The position numbers were made by a program, and so were the translations under genes. Positions 1 to 10,650 of a stretch of 64,000 bases of DNA are shown one piece after another. Below the pieces are notes generated by a model that searched no databases, had not been told where the DNA came from, and saw only the letters and a program-made list of their open reading frames with translations. Position 1 is the stretch's first letter; each line of letters begins with the position of its first letter. Source of the DNA: Scedosporium boydii (lineage: Eukaryota > Ascomycota > Sordariomycetes > Microascales > Microascaceae). Where the stretch lies: positions 1 to 64,000 of the forward strand of contig NJFT01000171.1 in assembly GCA_002221725.1 (NCBI GenBank), given 5' to 3'.

Positions 1-353
1 AGGCAGATGAAGCGGGTTGAAGAGCTGCACTTCTAATAAGTAAGGGACTTGGAGTAAGGCGCGCCTAGTCGACTTTGGTCCTTTTCAAGTCGCCATGGAT
101 ATCAGATACGGTGTTCATATTGGGACTCGAAAATTTCTCTGCTACTTTTACAAGAATTTCGACTACATGAGGAGTTGAACTCATGTTTCCGTCCGCGAAG
201 TTGAAGAGGCTTATTGATGTTATAAGACGACTTAGGTTACCGCAGTTGAGTACATGTAATCTTCTTCAACGTCGTGCATCGCCCGATAATATCAACCTCA
301 GGTCAGAGTCCAGAGGGACAGCTTCAAAACGGATATACAGGCCAAAAATGAAG

Positions 354-767
354 TTAATTCCCAGCAGAGTTGGAACCTCCCTGTCCTCCAACGCCAATCG
401 AACCATTCAACAATGTCGGCAAGGCCCCGGAAGCTCCAGGGCCTTTATCACGGGCAAATCTGGGATGAACAGCCTCTTCCCATCGAGTCGGAGGTCCCAA
501 ACAAGGGGCACTGGGGGCAGGCGGCGAAGGGACCGAAGTCGAGTAAGTGGAAGCGGTGGCAGTGGTATTCATTGCGGCGGACGGGACCGAGCAAGTGGCC
601 ATGTTTCCGGAGGCAACGAGAGAAGAGGACGTGTTGATGTGCGGGTGGGGAGCGAGAGGGGCGCTTAGGATCTGAGAAGATGGCACCCATTGGCCGTCGG
701 AGCGCCGGACAGCGCCTTCGCCCGAGTGGGGGATGGTGTAGGGGCGCCAGTTGTCGGAGCCGGTCAT
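354..767 (-). CDS. Doubtful small Ser/Ala/Thr-rich protein
   Basis: I do not recognise this 137-residue reading frame. It starts at an ATG (767) in an acceptable context (CATAATGACC) and ends at TAA (354-356). The protein is rich in Ser, Ala, Thr and Pro, has no clear membrane segment or signal peptide, and ends in a Gly-rich tail. A plus-strand frame of similar length (183-668) overlaps it. I prefer the minus strand because its composition looks more like a natural disordered protein, while the plus frame is Arg/Gly-rich as antisense frames of GC-rich coding DNA often are. It could also be one exon of a larger gene or non-coding. No function can be given. Confidence 0.35.
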   Translation of the reverse strand: MTGSDNWRPYTIPHSGEGAVRRSDGQWVPSSQILSAPLAPHPHINTSSSLVASGNMATCSVPSAAMNTTATASTYSTSVPSPPAPSAPCLGPPTRWEEAVHPRFARDKGPGASGALPTLLNGSIGVGGQGGSNSAGN

Positions 768-2195
768 TATGTCGAGGAAAGATGAGGAGAAGATTCTTTT
801 AGTTGTGGTTTGGAGGAAGCGTTGAAGCAGATACGCCGCGAGTAGCGAGAGGGAGATTTTCAGGAGTTATTGGGGGATCGAAAGGGGACGGCGACAGGAG
901 CGAGTGAGTTTCGAGCTACGAAAATATATCTTTCTGACATGTCAGTGACGTGGACGGGATGCGGTGGTATGTTGCGGTGGTGATACAAGCGTTGATTGGA
1001 TCCGTAGGACAGCTCTCATCATCATGGCCCAAAACTGGAACTGGGTGATGTCCTCGGAGGGGTTGGGCTATATCATGAGGGGGAGTTGTTCTGGCGACTA
1101 CATACTCTGAACTCGGATGGTGAAGATGTTTATATTGTGGATGTAGGCAGGTAGGTCTAGGCTTCGAGGAGCTGCGCTAGAAGCAACAAAACAGCAAGTC
1201 AGAACATGTGGTGTCCACTTAATATCACTTGGGAAGTGCACACTTACTATATACGGTGACTGAATGTGTGGTTTGATATGCTTGGAGTCGTGCAGGCTTT
1301 TGATCAGAGGGATTTGGGGTAGGGGCAGAATCGGGAGAGGAGTTTGTGGTACAACAGGGAAGAAGATCGAAGGCAGTGTTCTTAGCTGCCATGATAAGGC
1401 AATAAAGCTGACAGAGATATGCAAATAACTTGCTGGGTGAATAGAGGCAAGAGGAAGGTGCGATGCCTACGTACACTTCACTTTTTGGCTTTACAATTGA
1501 ACTGCTGTTGTCCAGATCCCAGTGAGGAACTTTGGTGGCACCATCATTCTTTCTCTCTTAGAGGGGGGTACCTTGGGAGTATCGGTCTTGCTAATAGAGT
1601 TTCCAAGGACAATACAATACATTGCTGGAAATATAAATGATAAAATGGAGGCTACAGTATTTCTCCAAATGCCTGGACGGTCGATCTCAGCACTTACACC
1701 ATTCGACATCCCGATACCCAGAAATATTGTAGCAACTAGGAACCCAAGACAGGAATTCTGATTGTGGCAATAGACTAAGCTATGCCGGGTGGTCTATGAT
1801 GGCTAAATCCTCTTTTATATTTGAGATGCCGACGGGATCCTAATCTCGTTCTCTCCCTTGATGCTCGATGCTTGACGTTGAGAAATACAAAGTACATCAA
1901 GGAATCCTAGTTCGTTCCTAGATCGAGGCTCAATGTCAGCTGAAGGTACTAAATACCTTTTAGACAGTCTTAACAATATTTGGAAGCACCGTCACTGGTA
2001 CCGAGAATGTCACTGATGGCCCACTATTTCTCCCAGGGTCCAGCTCAGGCACAGGCACTTTTTTTTGAATTAGATGCATCCATCCACGTCTTCACATCGC
2101 GGTTTTCTCTGCAATCGCGATGTGCCTTCAAATCAACCCCTTCTCGAGCGTGACCTACCCCCGGAGGTAGCGGACAATCCCCCCCCTTTTTCAGC
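768..2195. other. Intergenic stretch, possible small spliced gene
   Basis: No supported gene. On the minus strand a TATA-like TATAAAAGAGG (about 1809-1819) is followed by a short hydrophobic reading frame that runs into a GTAAGT donor near 1693. A CAG acceptor and a further short frame lie near 1640. The pieces could belong to a small membrane-protein gene or a decayed one, but no start codon and exon chain is convincing. Confidence 0.3.
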
Positions 2196-3162
2196 ATGGA
2201 CCCGAACGAGCGCGATAGCCCCCTATCCATAGCCTCCAACATCATCGGCATCCTCACCTTCGTCGTCGCCATCGCCGCCGCAGTCTACGCGCGCGTAAAT
2301 TACCTCCGCAACAGCGACGAAGAATACTTCCGCGTCAAAGCCTCCCTATCCTGGTACAAGACCGAGTCGACATGGCTCGCTGAGCTCATCTCAGCGGCGG
2401 CCCTCGACGGAAGCGCGAGCTCCAAATTATCCCACGCCCACGCATTCGCCGACCAGAACCAGCGCACACGTCTGCCGAACTATCAGCGCTTCCTGCCAGA
2501 GTACCAAATGTACGCATACGTCATGGACGATCTGGACAGGTTGGAGAAGCGCCTGCTCGAAATCGTCGAGGAGACGGAGCTGAGGGCCGCCGAGGGTGAT
2601 GCGCGGAGGGCTGAGGGCTGGACGCTGGTGCCGAATGGGTGGGCGTTGGGGTCTGGGGTGGCTATGGCTTGGTTGCCGGTGAGGAAGAAGGCCTTGGAAC
2701 TTGTGAGGCAGAGGGATGCGTTGACGGGGAGGGTGCAGTTTGCGCAGATGAGCATGATTTCTTCGTGGGTTTTGATTTTCTATGCCCCCTTTTTTGGTTC
2801 CTTTTCTTGTTTCGTGTTGTTCTCCCTGATGGAAGAAAGCTAACTTGCCTTTTCGATACAGACGTGTACGCGATCTTGAAACGAGGATGAAGTGGATGGA
2901 AACGATAAACTACGAATCTTTCACCCGGCTCGAGAAATCCGTAACTGAGCAGCGCGACGACATGCTGAGACTCGAAGAGCTGGTGTGTCTTATCAGCAAG
3001 AGGGACGACCAGAAGCGGTACAGTCTCGACGTGCAGAGCGTCATCGACATAGCGGCCAAGGCGCGGAGGTTATCTCTGTCGCAAGGTTCGCAGAGGAAGG
3101 GGAGGGGGCACGAGCGGCGGCCGAGCACGCCGCATTCCCTATCGAGATCTTTATCTAGATGA
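2196..3162 (+). CDS. One-TM fungal protein of unknown function (2 exons)
   Basis: The two exons are 2196-2764 and 2862-3162, giving about 289 residues. The intron 2765-2861 has a GTGGGT donor, a CTAAC branch site (about 2840-2844) and an ACAG acceptor, and it restores the frame (I-S-S joined to R-V-R-D-L-E). The N-terminus is a short acidic stretch followed by one membrane helix (residues 8-28, rich in Ile, Val and Ala). The long soluble part carries charged, probably coiled-coil helices around residues 105-135 and 190-240. The tail is basic and Ser/Arg-rich. This architecture suggests a membrane-tethered scaffold, but I do not recognise the family and infer no function. The two frames join cleanly and codon use is GC3-rich, so I am fairly sure it is a real gene. 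Confidence 0.75.
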
Positions 3163-3256
3163 CAATATATAACGTTTTGAATATGTAAAACATTGTATTA
3201 TTATATTACTACATGGATTCGTGTCCTGAGAGTTTTGTTCTTCTTCCGGAAAGAGC

Positions 3257-4040
3257 CTATTTAATATCGTAATCACCGTACCATAGGAACGCCGCTACAC
3301 ATGCCACGCTGGCGACGGCCAAACCCAAATTCAGCTCGATGACGGACCAGAGCCATATGCAGGCCACCGGGGGCGCCTTCTTCTGCACCGCCAGATAACC
3401 CTTGGAGTTTGTGAGGTATATGAGGTAGCAGCCCCCGGCAACGCTACCAACGAAAAATATGGCTTGGCGGACGGGGCTTTGGAAACGGGTTGGCAGGCCG
3501 GGGACGAAGTTTGGATTCGAATAATGAGGGTGGAGGGTGTAGAATAGGACGAGGAAGACTGCAGAGAAAAGAAGAAATAAAAAAATCCAATCATTAGTTT
3601 CTAGCCTCGGAAAATGGACGACATGACTGGCTTGGATGGATTGGTCAACACATACCGGCAAATGCTTGCGCCGTCCGGGTGATGATGCGATCCCATCGTA
3701 TCTCCTGGGCATACTGTTGATACACCAAGACATCAAGAGTGAAATGTAATATAGCAAGGGTCGCAGTCCACAGAAGACTCTCCGCGACGCGCTCCTGACC
3801 CGGCGTCAAGACGTTCTCTTCGTTTTCGTCCTCGTTCGATTGGCTCGCCGCATCAGGGGTGTCCTTATTCTTCTTCTGCGTTCGGGCAGCTGCTGCGGCT
3901 TCGCGGCGTTTGGCCTCTTCAAAGAGGTTTCGCTCTTCGGCCCATTTGAGCAGCGTCTTTTCGGACGGGGCTGGCCCGGAGCGATCTGGGTGGGCTAGTT
4001 TGATTTTGGGTTCGGTTGCATCTTTGCGCTTGCGGGCCAT
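3257..4040 (-). CDS. Multi-pass membrane protein, DUF7719-like (2 exons)
   Basis: Exon 1 is 4040-3656 and exon 2 is 3558-3257, giving 228 residues. The 97-nt intron has a GTATGT donor and a CTGCAG acceptor preceded by a T-rich tract, and the split codon (g|tc) gives valine. Residues 1-80 are hydrophilic: a basic start (MARKRK), an Ala/Arg/Glu helix and an acidic Asn/Glu patch. Four hydrophobic segments follow, at about 87-109, 128-138, 165-183 and 195-222. The layout resembles fungal proteins of the DUF7719 family, which have a charged cytosolic N-terminus and a compact membrane domain and no established function; the family assignment is from memory. The gene is convergent with the preceding plus-strand gene, the two stop codons being about 95 bp apart. 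Existence of the gene is firm, the family name less so. Confidence 0.78.
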
Positions 4041-5103
4041 GGTGTGCTGTGGTAGCTGTTGGGGGAGGTGTGGTTGGGTAGGGGAGCTTGGGTCGAGGAT
4101 GATGATGATGAAGCTTCGAGTTGGAGGCAGGTTGTGTGCTGTGTAGTTTATTTACCAGCTGTTATCAATTGAGGCGCCTGTCGTGGCTTGGACGATGACG
4201 TCGGGGTCTTCCAAAGCAAGATTGTCCGCGTTCGGTACGTATCTATTAATATCAGATACGCCGATTGTACACGACGACACACCTTGGGCCCCTCTAAAAT
4301 AGCTGGTTTGTTGATATTGATTTAATCTTCTAGCCAATTGATTTCATGCCGCGCAGGACGTCGTGATTTAGACTCTCTCGAGCATGGTAGCCCGGTTCAG
4401 ATTGCACTTTTCCCGGGTTTACCAGACAATGATTCCGAGTTTGAGAATCCGTCGAGCTAATCGTGATCTAAAGAGTTCCCGCTAGTTATCTCCCAACGTA
4501 TCAATTGCATTCATACTTCGGAGATTGACATTTCCCCGGAATTGGCCTCGTCCCAAGACTGATTGTGAGCTAATTAGCGAAGTGACAAGGGGGCCGCCCT
4601 CCAATTGAAATCGCAAGGTGGCATCAATCAATCGTCTCGTGTGAGGCGACATGGAAACTTGTCCATTTCTCTCTCTTTCCTCCCCCTCCTCTCTTCTGTT
4701 GTCTTAACCTTATTCTGAGTTCCATCTCTGCGCCGCGGCGGACGCGCATCATCAAGAGTTGCATTCGTCTACATGAGTATAGCTAGCTACTTCGTACAGC
4801 TGTGAAGGAGTGGCTAAGCTTCTATTCTTCCAATCCTCGAAACCCACTACCACGTTTCCAGGTTCCCCCCCACGAAATTGATCAATCGCATTAACCTTCT
4901 CGCCCCTCCATCAGACGACTCGTGCTGTTCGACCACCAACAAATTTTAGCCCGCGGCTCCCTTGAACCGTAAAACCGAACTCGACTCTTTCTCTCGACAG
5001 CGCGTGCTGTCCTGGGCAAATAGCCATACCGATCCTACCCAACACCCCCGACTACCCTTTTTCCTTTGCTGGCCGTGTATTGTGTTTTTGTATTCTTCCC
5101 ACC
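4041..5103. promoter_or_regulatory. Divergent intergenic region with CT-rich leader
   Basis: This is the shared upstream region of the minus-strand membrane protein and the plus-strand GPI12 gene. It holds CT-rich blocks (about 4665-4700 and 4880-5100) typical of fungal 5' leaders just before the GPI12 start, and one copy of the dispersed TACTTCGTA motif at 4788-4796. No coding sequence is supported here. Confidence 0.5.
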
Positions 5104-6243
5104 ATGTTAGACCTCTTGATTTACGTGGGCGCCGCCCTCATCGTCATCCCATGCCTCTACACCTTCACTGCCTCCGTCATACAGATGCGCCTCCCCCGAC
5201 TGCAGAACAAGCGCATCTGTCTGCTGATCGCACACCCGGATGACGAAGCCATGTTCTTTGCGCCGACCGTGCTGGCGCTCACGAGACCCGAGACGGGGAA
5301 CCATGTCAAGATTCTATGTCTTAGCTCCGGTGCGTAGTGTTGTCCACTGTCGCTTGCTGGTTGGGAAGCTCGGGTTTCGTGGAGTGCAGGGGCTACCCGC
5401 CCTCTCTCCAAGAGACCCGGAAGGCCAAAAACACGCATTTCGCAGAGGGGAAACGAAATGCAGTTCCTTCGCGGCCTCTACTAATGCTCCTTCGTATATC
5501 TAGGAGACGCAGCCGGCCTCGGAGAAACTCGCAAGAAGGAGCTCGTCAAGAGCGCCCTTGCGCTCGGCGTCCGCCACGAAGGCGACGTCTGGGTCGTCGA
5601 TAGACCGTATGCTGCCACGTCCCCCTCCTTACCCCTTACCCCTTACTGGAAACCAGACTGACAATGCCCACTCCGCAGAGACTTCCCCGACTCGATGACC
5701 ACCACCTGGGAACCCCACAAAATCTCCACCCTCCTCTCCGAGGCCTTCGCCCCCGCCAATCTCCTCCGCTCCCCCGCCTCCTCCAAAGACCCCCCGACCG
5801 CCGCCATCGACGTCCTCGTAACCTTCGACTCCTCCGGCGTCTCCTCCCACCCCAACCACATCTCCCTCTACCACGGCGCCCGCACCTTCCTCTCCGACCT
5901 CATGCGCGGCAAGTCCGGCTGGTCGTGCCCCGTCGATCTCTACGTCCTCACCTCCGTGTCCATCGCGCGCAAGTACCTTTCCGTATTCGACATTGTCGCG
6001 ACGCTTTTCTCGTGGGCTGGGGCCGCGGGAAATAATGGCGGGAAGAAGAAGAAGCAGGGGGCCAAGGAGAGGCCGGATGCGTTGCTGTTTGTTAATCAGC
6101 TCGTTGGGGGTGGTGCGTTGGGGGCTGCTTGGGGGGCTATGACGGAGGCGCATCAGAGTCAGATGGTGTGGTTTAGGTGGTTGTGGATTGTGTTTAGTCG
6201 GTACATGGTTATGAATGACTTGAGGAGGGAGACTGTTAAATAA
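5104..6243 (+). CDS. GPI12: GlcNAc-PI de-N-acetylase (PIG-L/GPI12)
   Basis: The exons are 5104-5329, 5504-5606 and 5679-6243, giving 297 residues, close to the usual length of the family. The enzyme removes the acetyl group from N-acetylglucosaminyl-phosphatidylinositol, the second step of GPI-anchor synthesis, on the cytosolic face of the ER. Residues 1-25 form an N-terminal membrane helix. The metal-binding motif HPDDE is at 44-48, and the second histidine motif HPNH at 167-170. Both introns keep frame: the first joins S-S-G to D-A-A-G, the second joins D-R-P to D-F-P-D-S-M. The ATG at 5104 is preceded by ACC and is the only start that yields the membrane helix directly. The insert near residues 140-150 and the Gly/Lys-rich loop (about 215-230) are lineage-specific. 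The call is confident from the motifs. Confidence 0.93.
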
Positions 6244-6625
6244 TGGAAATCCATGTGTTGGAACAAGTCGAAGGCAGTGAGCATAAGCAAGGAAAAGAAG
6301 AAAAGAAGAAACAATTTGGGAATATTAGGGTGTTAGAAGGCTGGCGGGATCGGAAAGGGCGGAGGGGAGGTTTTTGTAAGTTGGCTGTACATCATCACTC
6401 TGCCCCAGGTTTGCTTCGAACACTTGGGATCACGGAGTTATTTCACGGCGAGGAGTTTAAATGGGCATATCATCTGCTATTTTAGACAAGCTATATTTAA
6501 TCAGGAATCCGTCATCTTTAGAATGTCCCAAGTCCAGCTCTGTTATGTTTCATGGCGTAGGAACAAGGGGGGAGAACAAAAAGAAAACGATAAAAGAAGA
6601 TGGGACACTTGATTCGTTTAATGAA
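6244..6625. other. Short convergent intergenic region
   Basis: This holds the 3' ends of GPI12 (+) and the mitochondrial factor gene (-). I see no coding signal or RNA gene in it. Confidence 0.5.
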
Positions 6626-8854
6626 CTAGTTGTCTCCAACGCTGACTCCGTTGTGAGGGTGTGCAGATACAACGGAGTGGTCCAGTTTCCAGACGGAGTG
6701 GTCCAGTTTCCAGACCGAGTGGCCACGGCCCTTTTGCTTGGCCAACAGGGGATATCTAACCTTCTTCTCACGTGAATGCTGAAGTACGATGGTCTCCGAA
6801 ATCCACTTAACTGGGACATCTTCCCCGCCTGTCTCGTCGCCGGGCCCGGGTACATCCTCTTCGCCGGACCCGGGTGCGTCCTCCTCGCCATACCCAGACA
6901 CATCCCCCTCGTCCCCATCAACATACTCCTGCCCCTTAATGGGCACAGCCGTACGGACCCTCAACGTGGCCGGCGGCGATTCGACAACCTCACTCTTCAA
7001 CCAAACGCTCGAAACGGGACGATGGATGACCACATCGCCGCCGGGGATGGAATACGTTATCCTCTGCGGTAGCACGTCCTCAAACTCCACCACGAAATCC
7101 GGGATGAGCACGCTAGCGACGCGGAGGTCCCGCGCCGCTTCCTTCTTATACCTCGTCATTTCGCCCGCGCCGATGAGCCACGAGCGGCACAAGTTCTGTA
7201 GGGTATACAGCGCCGCGTCGCGCCGTTTCTGCAGCGTGGGCAAGGTCCGCGGGCCTATGTCTATATCCGCGGAGTGGAAGGCGGCTTCCCGGATGGCCGA
7301 CTTTTCTAATTCGACAACGAGCTTTTCGTACTCGGCCCTAGCTCGGCGGATGATGTCCCTGGCTTCGAGAAGACGGCTCGTCATGATGTGGTGCCGCGCT
7401 ATGGTCACGAGGTCTGCGAAGCCCGGCTGGAAGTCGTGCGAGCCCTTGCTCAGCACGTCGAGGAGCATGGGGATCTGGCGCGGGGAGTACATCCTTCGCG
7501 CGTCTTTGACAATCTTCCATTCTGTCTGCGCTGGCTTGGAGCCGTGTACGTAGGCCCAGCCGAGCCATTCGGACCAGATGTCGTGGGAAACGGCGATGTC
7601 GTAGCGTCGGGATATGAAGCCGATGAGATGAACGGCTAGATCGAGTTCGCCGCTGGTGCCCAGCCCACGGGCGATGGCCATGAGGAGTCGTTTTGTCGGC
7701 CGAATGGGGGAGTCTTGGGGAACATTGATGCCCCCATCGACGGTAATCTCACCGGTGGACTTGTCGACGGTTGCTTTGATGCCGTAGAACATGTTGAGGA
7801 GTAGCCTGGCGTGATGGCTCGATCCCGTTCGAGAGCTAGCCACAACGGCTGTGCACAGTAATTCTTCGCTGACCCCGACCTCCAAGAGTCGCGAGATGGG
7901 CATTAATCGGTTTACAAGCTTGGCTGAGCAGATTGTCTTATTCAGATCGTGAAAGCCTAGGACAGGCTCGACACGGAACCAATGGCCTTGGTTGTGGCGC
8001 ACACTCAACCACAGCTTGTCAAGAGCCTTGACCTGCCGGTTGGTGTACGTTGCCATATGACCGTGGATGTTACGAGGCCGGGCCCGAACCCTCTCCATGT
8101 CGTACTGGTAGTACACCGGTTCGGTGAGAAACCTCGCTTTGAGAAACTCATTGAGCACGGTGTACTTGCCCAGCGCACCCCTGAAGTCGGACTCAGTCTC
8201 CCCGGTGCTCTTCAGCATGGACAACACGTCGACCGCGTAGTCCGGGTGGGAGCAGGCTCCACCGAGCCGAAAGAGGACGGTGAAGACGGAAGCGGGCGTC
8301 GGAATCCTGGCCTCCACGCGAGCCTTGACGATGGGCTCGAGCTGCGAAAGAAGATCCAAGTATACCTTTCGCACGCCGTTCTCGTCCACCATGTTCTTCG
8401 CGAACGTGTGACCCATCATGCCGGGAGTGATCCGTACACCGTCCAGTACGTCGATTTGGTGGGGTACTTCGGTGGGGTCGATGCTCTGCATTACTTCGGC
8501 AAACTGCATGGCCGGAAGGTGTATGAGCAGCGCTCGAGTGTCCTTGTTTTTGAGCTTCAATATGAGGAAGACTGCCTTCCAGTGATCCTTCGCTTGGATA
8601 GCTGAAAACAACTTGTCGATAAAACTGCGCTGGTCTCTATTTGAAGATGGCGGGTTCAAAGGACTTCCTTCCGGGGGAAACATGTCGGTCGCATATGCTC
8701 GCGCAGCGAGGTATTGCCCGTACTTGGGGTGCCATAGTTGGTGGCGGAGAGCTCGTCGGAAGCGCAGCTTGAGGACTCGTTGGGGGGTGCCGAGGGGTGC
8801 CCTCTGGAGACGAAATCCCCGCGCGAGGACGCCCGACGGGTGCGGGTTGATCAT
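6626..8854 (-). CDS. Mitochondrial translation/ATPase-expression factor-like protein
   Basis: This is a single-exon gene of 742 residues. The first 55 residues are rich in Arg and hydrophobic residues with almost no acids and end in an A-R-A-Y-A-T-type sequence, which looks like a mitochondrial presequence. The body (about 70-560) is all helical in appearance, with helix-pair repeats like those of PPR-type organellar RNA-binding proteins. The segment around 85-120 (L-P-A-M-Q-F-A-E-V with D-P) resembles the ATP13/Aep2 family, whose yeast member is needed for expression of the mitochondrial ATP synthase subunit 9 message. I infer a matrix protein that helps translate or stabilise a mitochondrial mRNA; the exact target cannot be told. 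The C-terminus is low-complexity: Gly/Glu/Asp/Pro repeats (about 655-685) and a tandem H-S-V-W-K-L-D duplication. The gene is divergent from LSM3. Confidence 0.7.
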   Translation of the reverse strand: MINPHPSGVLARGFRLQRAPLGTPQRVLKLRFRRALRHQLWHPKYGQYLAARAYATDMFPPEGSPLNPPSSNRDQRSFIDKLFSAIQAKDHWKAVFLILKLKNKDTRALLIHLPAMQFAEVMQSIDPTEVPHQIDVLDGVRITPGMMGHTFAKNMVDENGVRKVYLDLLSQLEPIVKARVEARIPTPASVFTVLFRLGGACSHPDYAVDVLSMLKSTGETESDFRGALGKYTVLNEFLKARFLTEPVYYQYDMERVRARPRNIHGHMATYTNRQVKALDKLWLSVRHNQGHWFRVEPVLGFHDLNKTICSAKLVNRLMPISRLLEVGVSEELLCTAVVASSRTGSSHHARLLLNMFYGIKATVDKSTGEITVDGGINVPQDSPIRPTKRLLMAIARGLGTSGELDLAVHLIGFISRRYDIAVSHDIWSEWLGWAYVHGSKPAQTEWKIVKDARRMYSPRQIPMLLDVLSKGSHDFQPGFADLVTIARHHIMTSRLLEARDIIRRARAEYEKLVVELEKSAIREAAFHSADIDIGPRTLPTLQKRRDAALYTLQNLCRSWLIGAGEMTRYKKEAARDLRVASVLIPDFVVEFEDVLPQRITYSIPGGDVVIHRPVSSVWLKSEVVESPPATLRVRTAVPIKGQEYVDGDEGDVSGYGEEDAPGSGEEDVPGPGDETGGEDVPVKWISETIVLQHSREKKVRYPLLAKQKGRGHSVWKLDHSVWKLDHSVVSAHPHNGVSVGDN
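6674..6720 (-). repeat. 21-bp tandem duplication inside a CDS
   Basis: Two adjacent 21-bp units (GGAGTGGTCCAGTTTCCAGAC on the plus strand) followed by a partial third unit lie in the last coding section of the mitochondrial factor gene. They keep the frame and give H-S-V-W-K-L-D twice. Slightly upstream in the coding sense (plus 6826-6905) a second, degenerate repeat of about 24 bp encodes the Gly-Glu-Glu-Asp-Pro region. Confidence 0.85.
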
Positions 8855-9330
8855 TGCTCGTCGGCGTCCTCGCGGGTTGGACTCTTGGCCGCGTTTGGAG
8901 CGATCGCGATAAGGGAATGCGCCTAGAGATTGCGATTGAGGTCTTGGTCTAGTCTGGTTTGAGGTCTAGTCAAGTGGAGTGGAAGTGGAGTGGAAGTGGA
9001 GAGTTGAGCGTTTCCATCGCGTCAATTAATTGAAGCTGGCATCTTGGCGACGGGCGGGATTGGCCTTGCGGTCACGTGCTAAAGTACTTCCCCACGATTT
9101 TTCCAATCGCGCACTGTATATTTAGTAAAGGGTTAGTATTTCTATACAGTGCAAATTTTCAAGTTCCGTCATGTACCTTTGCACCAGACATCAAATCCAA
9201 GCCCGTCCACAACTGATTCCTGTATCAACTGCCCAGTCTCCTCACATAGACCCAGCCTCCCTCTCATCTCGAGGCAATTCTTTTAATACAAGGCCTTTTT
9301 CACCGAGTTGAGCTTCTCTTTATAAGCACA
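8855..9330. promoter_or_regulatory. Bidirectional promoter with CACGTG box
   Basis: This 476-bp region is shared by the mitochondrial factor gene (-) and LSM3 (+). It contains a perfect CACGTG E-box at 9073-9078 and an AT-rich TATATTTAG at about 9117-9125. CACGTG is the core site of bHLH regulators; which factor binds here is not shown by the sequence. Confidence 0.5.
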
Positions 9331-9839
9331 ATGGCGGACGCCGGTGATGAAACGAATCTTGTGTCGGAGCCCCTAGACCTTGTCAGGCTCCTTCTCGACG
9401 AGGTTGTGTTTGTCAAGCTGAGGGGTGATAGGGAGCTCAAGGGAAAGCTTTATGTGAGAGGAGACCAAATTCCTTTGTTTTTATTTGGTTAAAGTTCTCA
9501 TGAGATGAATGGCCCGAGAAGCAGCTAACACGGTGATCTCAACAGGGTTACGACAGCCACTGCAACATTGTCCTTGGCGATGTTGAGGAGACGATATATG
9601 TTGTTGATGAAGAGGATGAGGCAGAGACTGAACCCAAGGTAATTGCCAATCATTATTTATTATAGGGAGTATGAATTCACGTTGCTAACTCAATGTTTAG
9701 ACTATCAGCCGCAAGGCAGAAATGCTCTTCGTCAGAGGTGAGTCTTAGTTGTGCTCATCTCCTCCTAGTCCCGAGGCCATGCTAACACGTTTCTCTAGGT
9801 GACAGTGTTGTACTTATCTCACCTCACGTCCCGTCATAG
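9331..9839 (+). CDS. LSM3: U6 snRNA-associated Sm-like protein LSm3 (4 exons)
   Basis: The exons are 9331-9453, 9546-9638, 9701-9737 and 9799-9839, giving 97 residues, the standard length for LSm3. LSm3 is one subunit of the LSm1-7 ring (cytoplasmic mRNA decapping and decay) and of the LSm2-8 ring (nuclear, binds the U6 3' end for splicing). The Sm1 motif is split between exons 1 and 2: P-L-D-L-V-R-L-L-L-D-E, V-K-L-R-G-D-R-E-L-K-G and G-Y-D-S-H-C-N-I-V-L-G-D. The Sm2 motif M-L-F-V-R-G-D-S-V-V-L-I-S-P is split between exons 3 and 4. All three introns have GTGAG/GTAAT/GTGAGT donors and AG acceptors and preserve frame. The short exons make the gene easy to miss by simple frame scanning. The identity is very secure. 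Confidence 0.96.
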
Positions 9840-10650
9840 AACTGGATTCTGGGAAAGGAAGTTTTGCTTATAACGGGTTCTCGGATTGGCATTGGGGGCG
9901 GTGGTCGAGCAGGACTGCAGGACTGGGCAGAGTTACTTGAACGGGATATGAGAAACGGTGTTCTTAGACTAACCAAGTGTCAGACATAATGGATGGAAAA
10001 GTTCGGTTCATGAATGAATGATAGCTCGAAAGACTCCCAGGGAGTGCATGGCCTTTTGATGAGGAACTTGTGTATGGGGTGGCATCTCGAGACGTTCGCG
10101 AAGAGGGGACGCTGACTCCTCTGCACTGCCCTCGAGCACCTTTGGCCGGGGAGTCCTGAGACATTGAAACTATTGCAATCATCGTCTTTCCTATTCGCAT
10201 GAGTCTAGCAAAATGACCGCGGGCGAATCTTTTTTTTTGTTTTTCATTTTCCTCCCCAATGAATGTTGCCAGATAACAGGCCGGCTCGATTCTTGAAAGC
10301 GTGGCGGAATCCATAGCCATCATCATATCACCAAAATTCAAAGCAATTTTCTGTTAGAAATCTGCATCCTGCAGCGATATTGTCACTTTCCTTCTCCGTT
10401 TTCGGGGAGGCTGAGTTTAGCTTGTGAGGCTAACAGGCTAACAGGGCGAACAATCGAGCCGATGATGATTCTATCCAACCTTGATCAAGGCAGCAGCGCC
10501 CATTTTTGGACTCAGCCTTCACCAACAAAACTCCATCACCACCGCACCACACCTCGTCTCGACCTCGCTTTCACAATTTCACCAGCGAAGAAGCAAAAGA
10601 AAAACTGAAGAACTTTCTCCTCCTTTCTTTTTTTTAAAAAATATATTGCA
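9840..10650. other. Intergenic: LSM3 3' end and Nudix upstream region
   Basis: I see no supported gene. A 125-codon minus-strand frame (9964-10341) has unconvincing composition and no family resemblance. The last 80 bases before the Nudix start are CT-rich, then a T9 run and an AAATATATT stretch directly precede its ATG. Confidence 0.45.

Noticed and set aside
183..668. Plus-strand Arg/Gly-rich frame opposite the 354-767 frame
   Set aside because: Its composition is typical of an antisense shadow in GC-rich DNA, and it would overlap the minus frame entirely.
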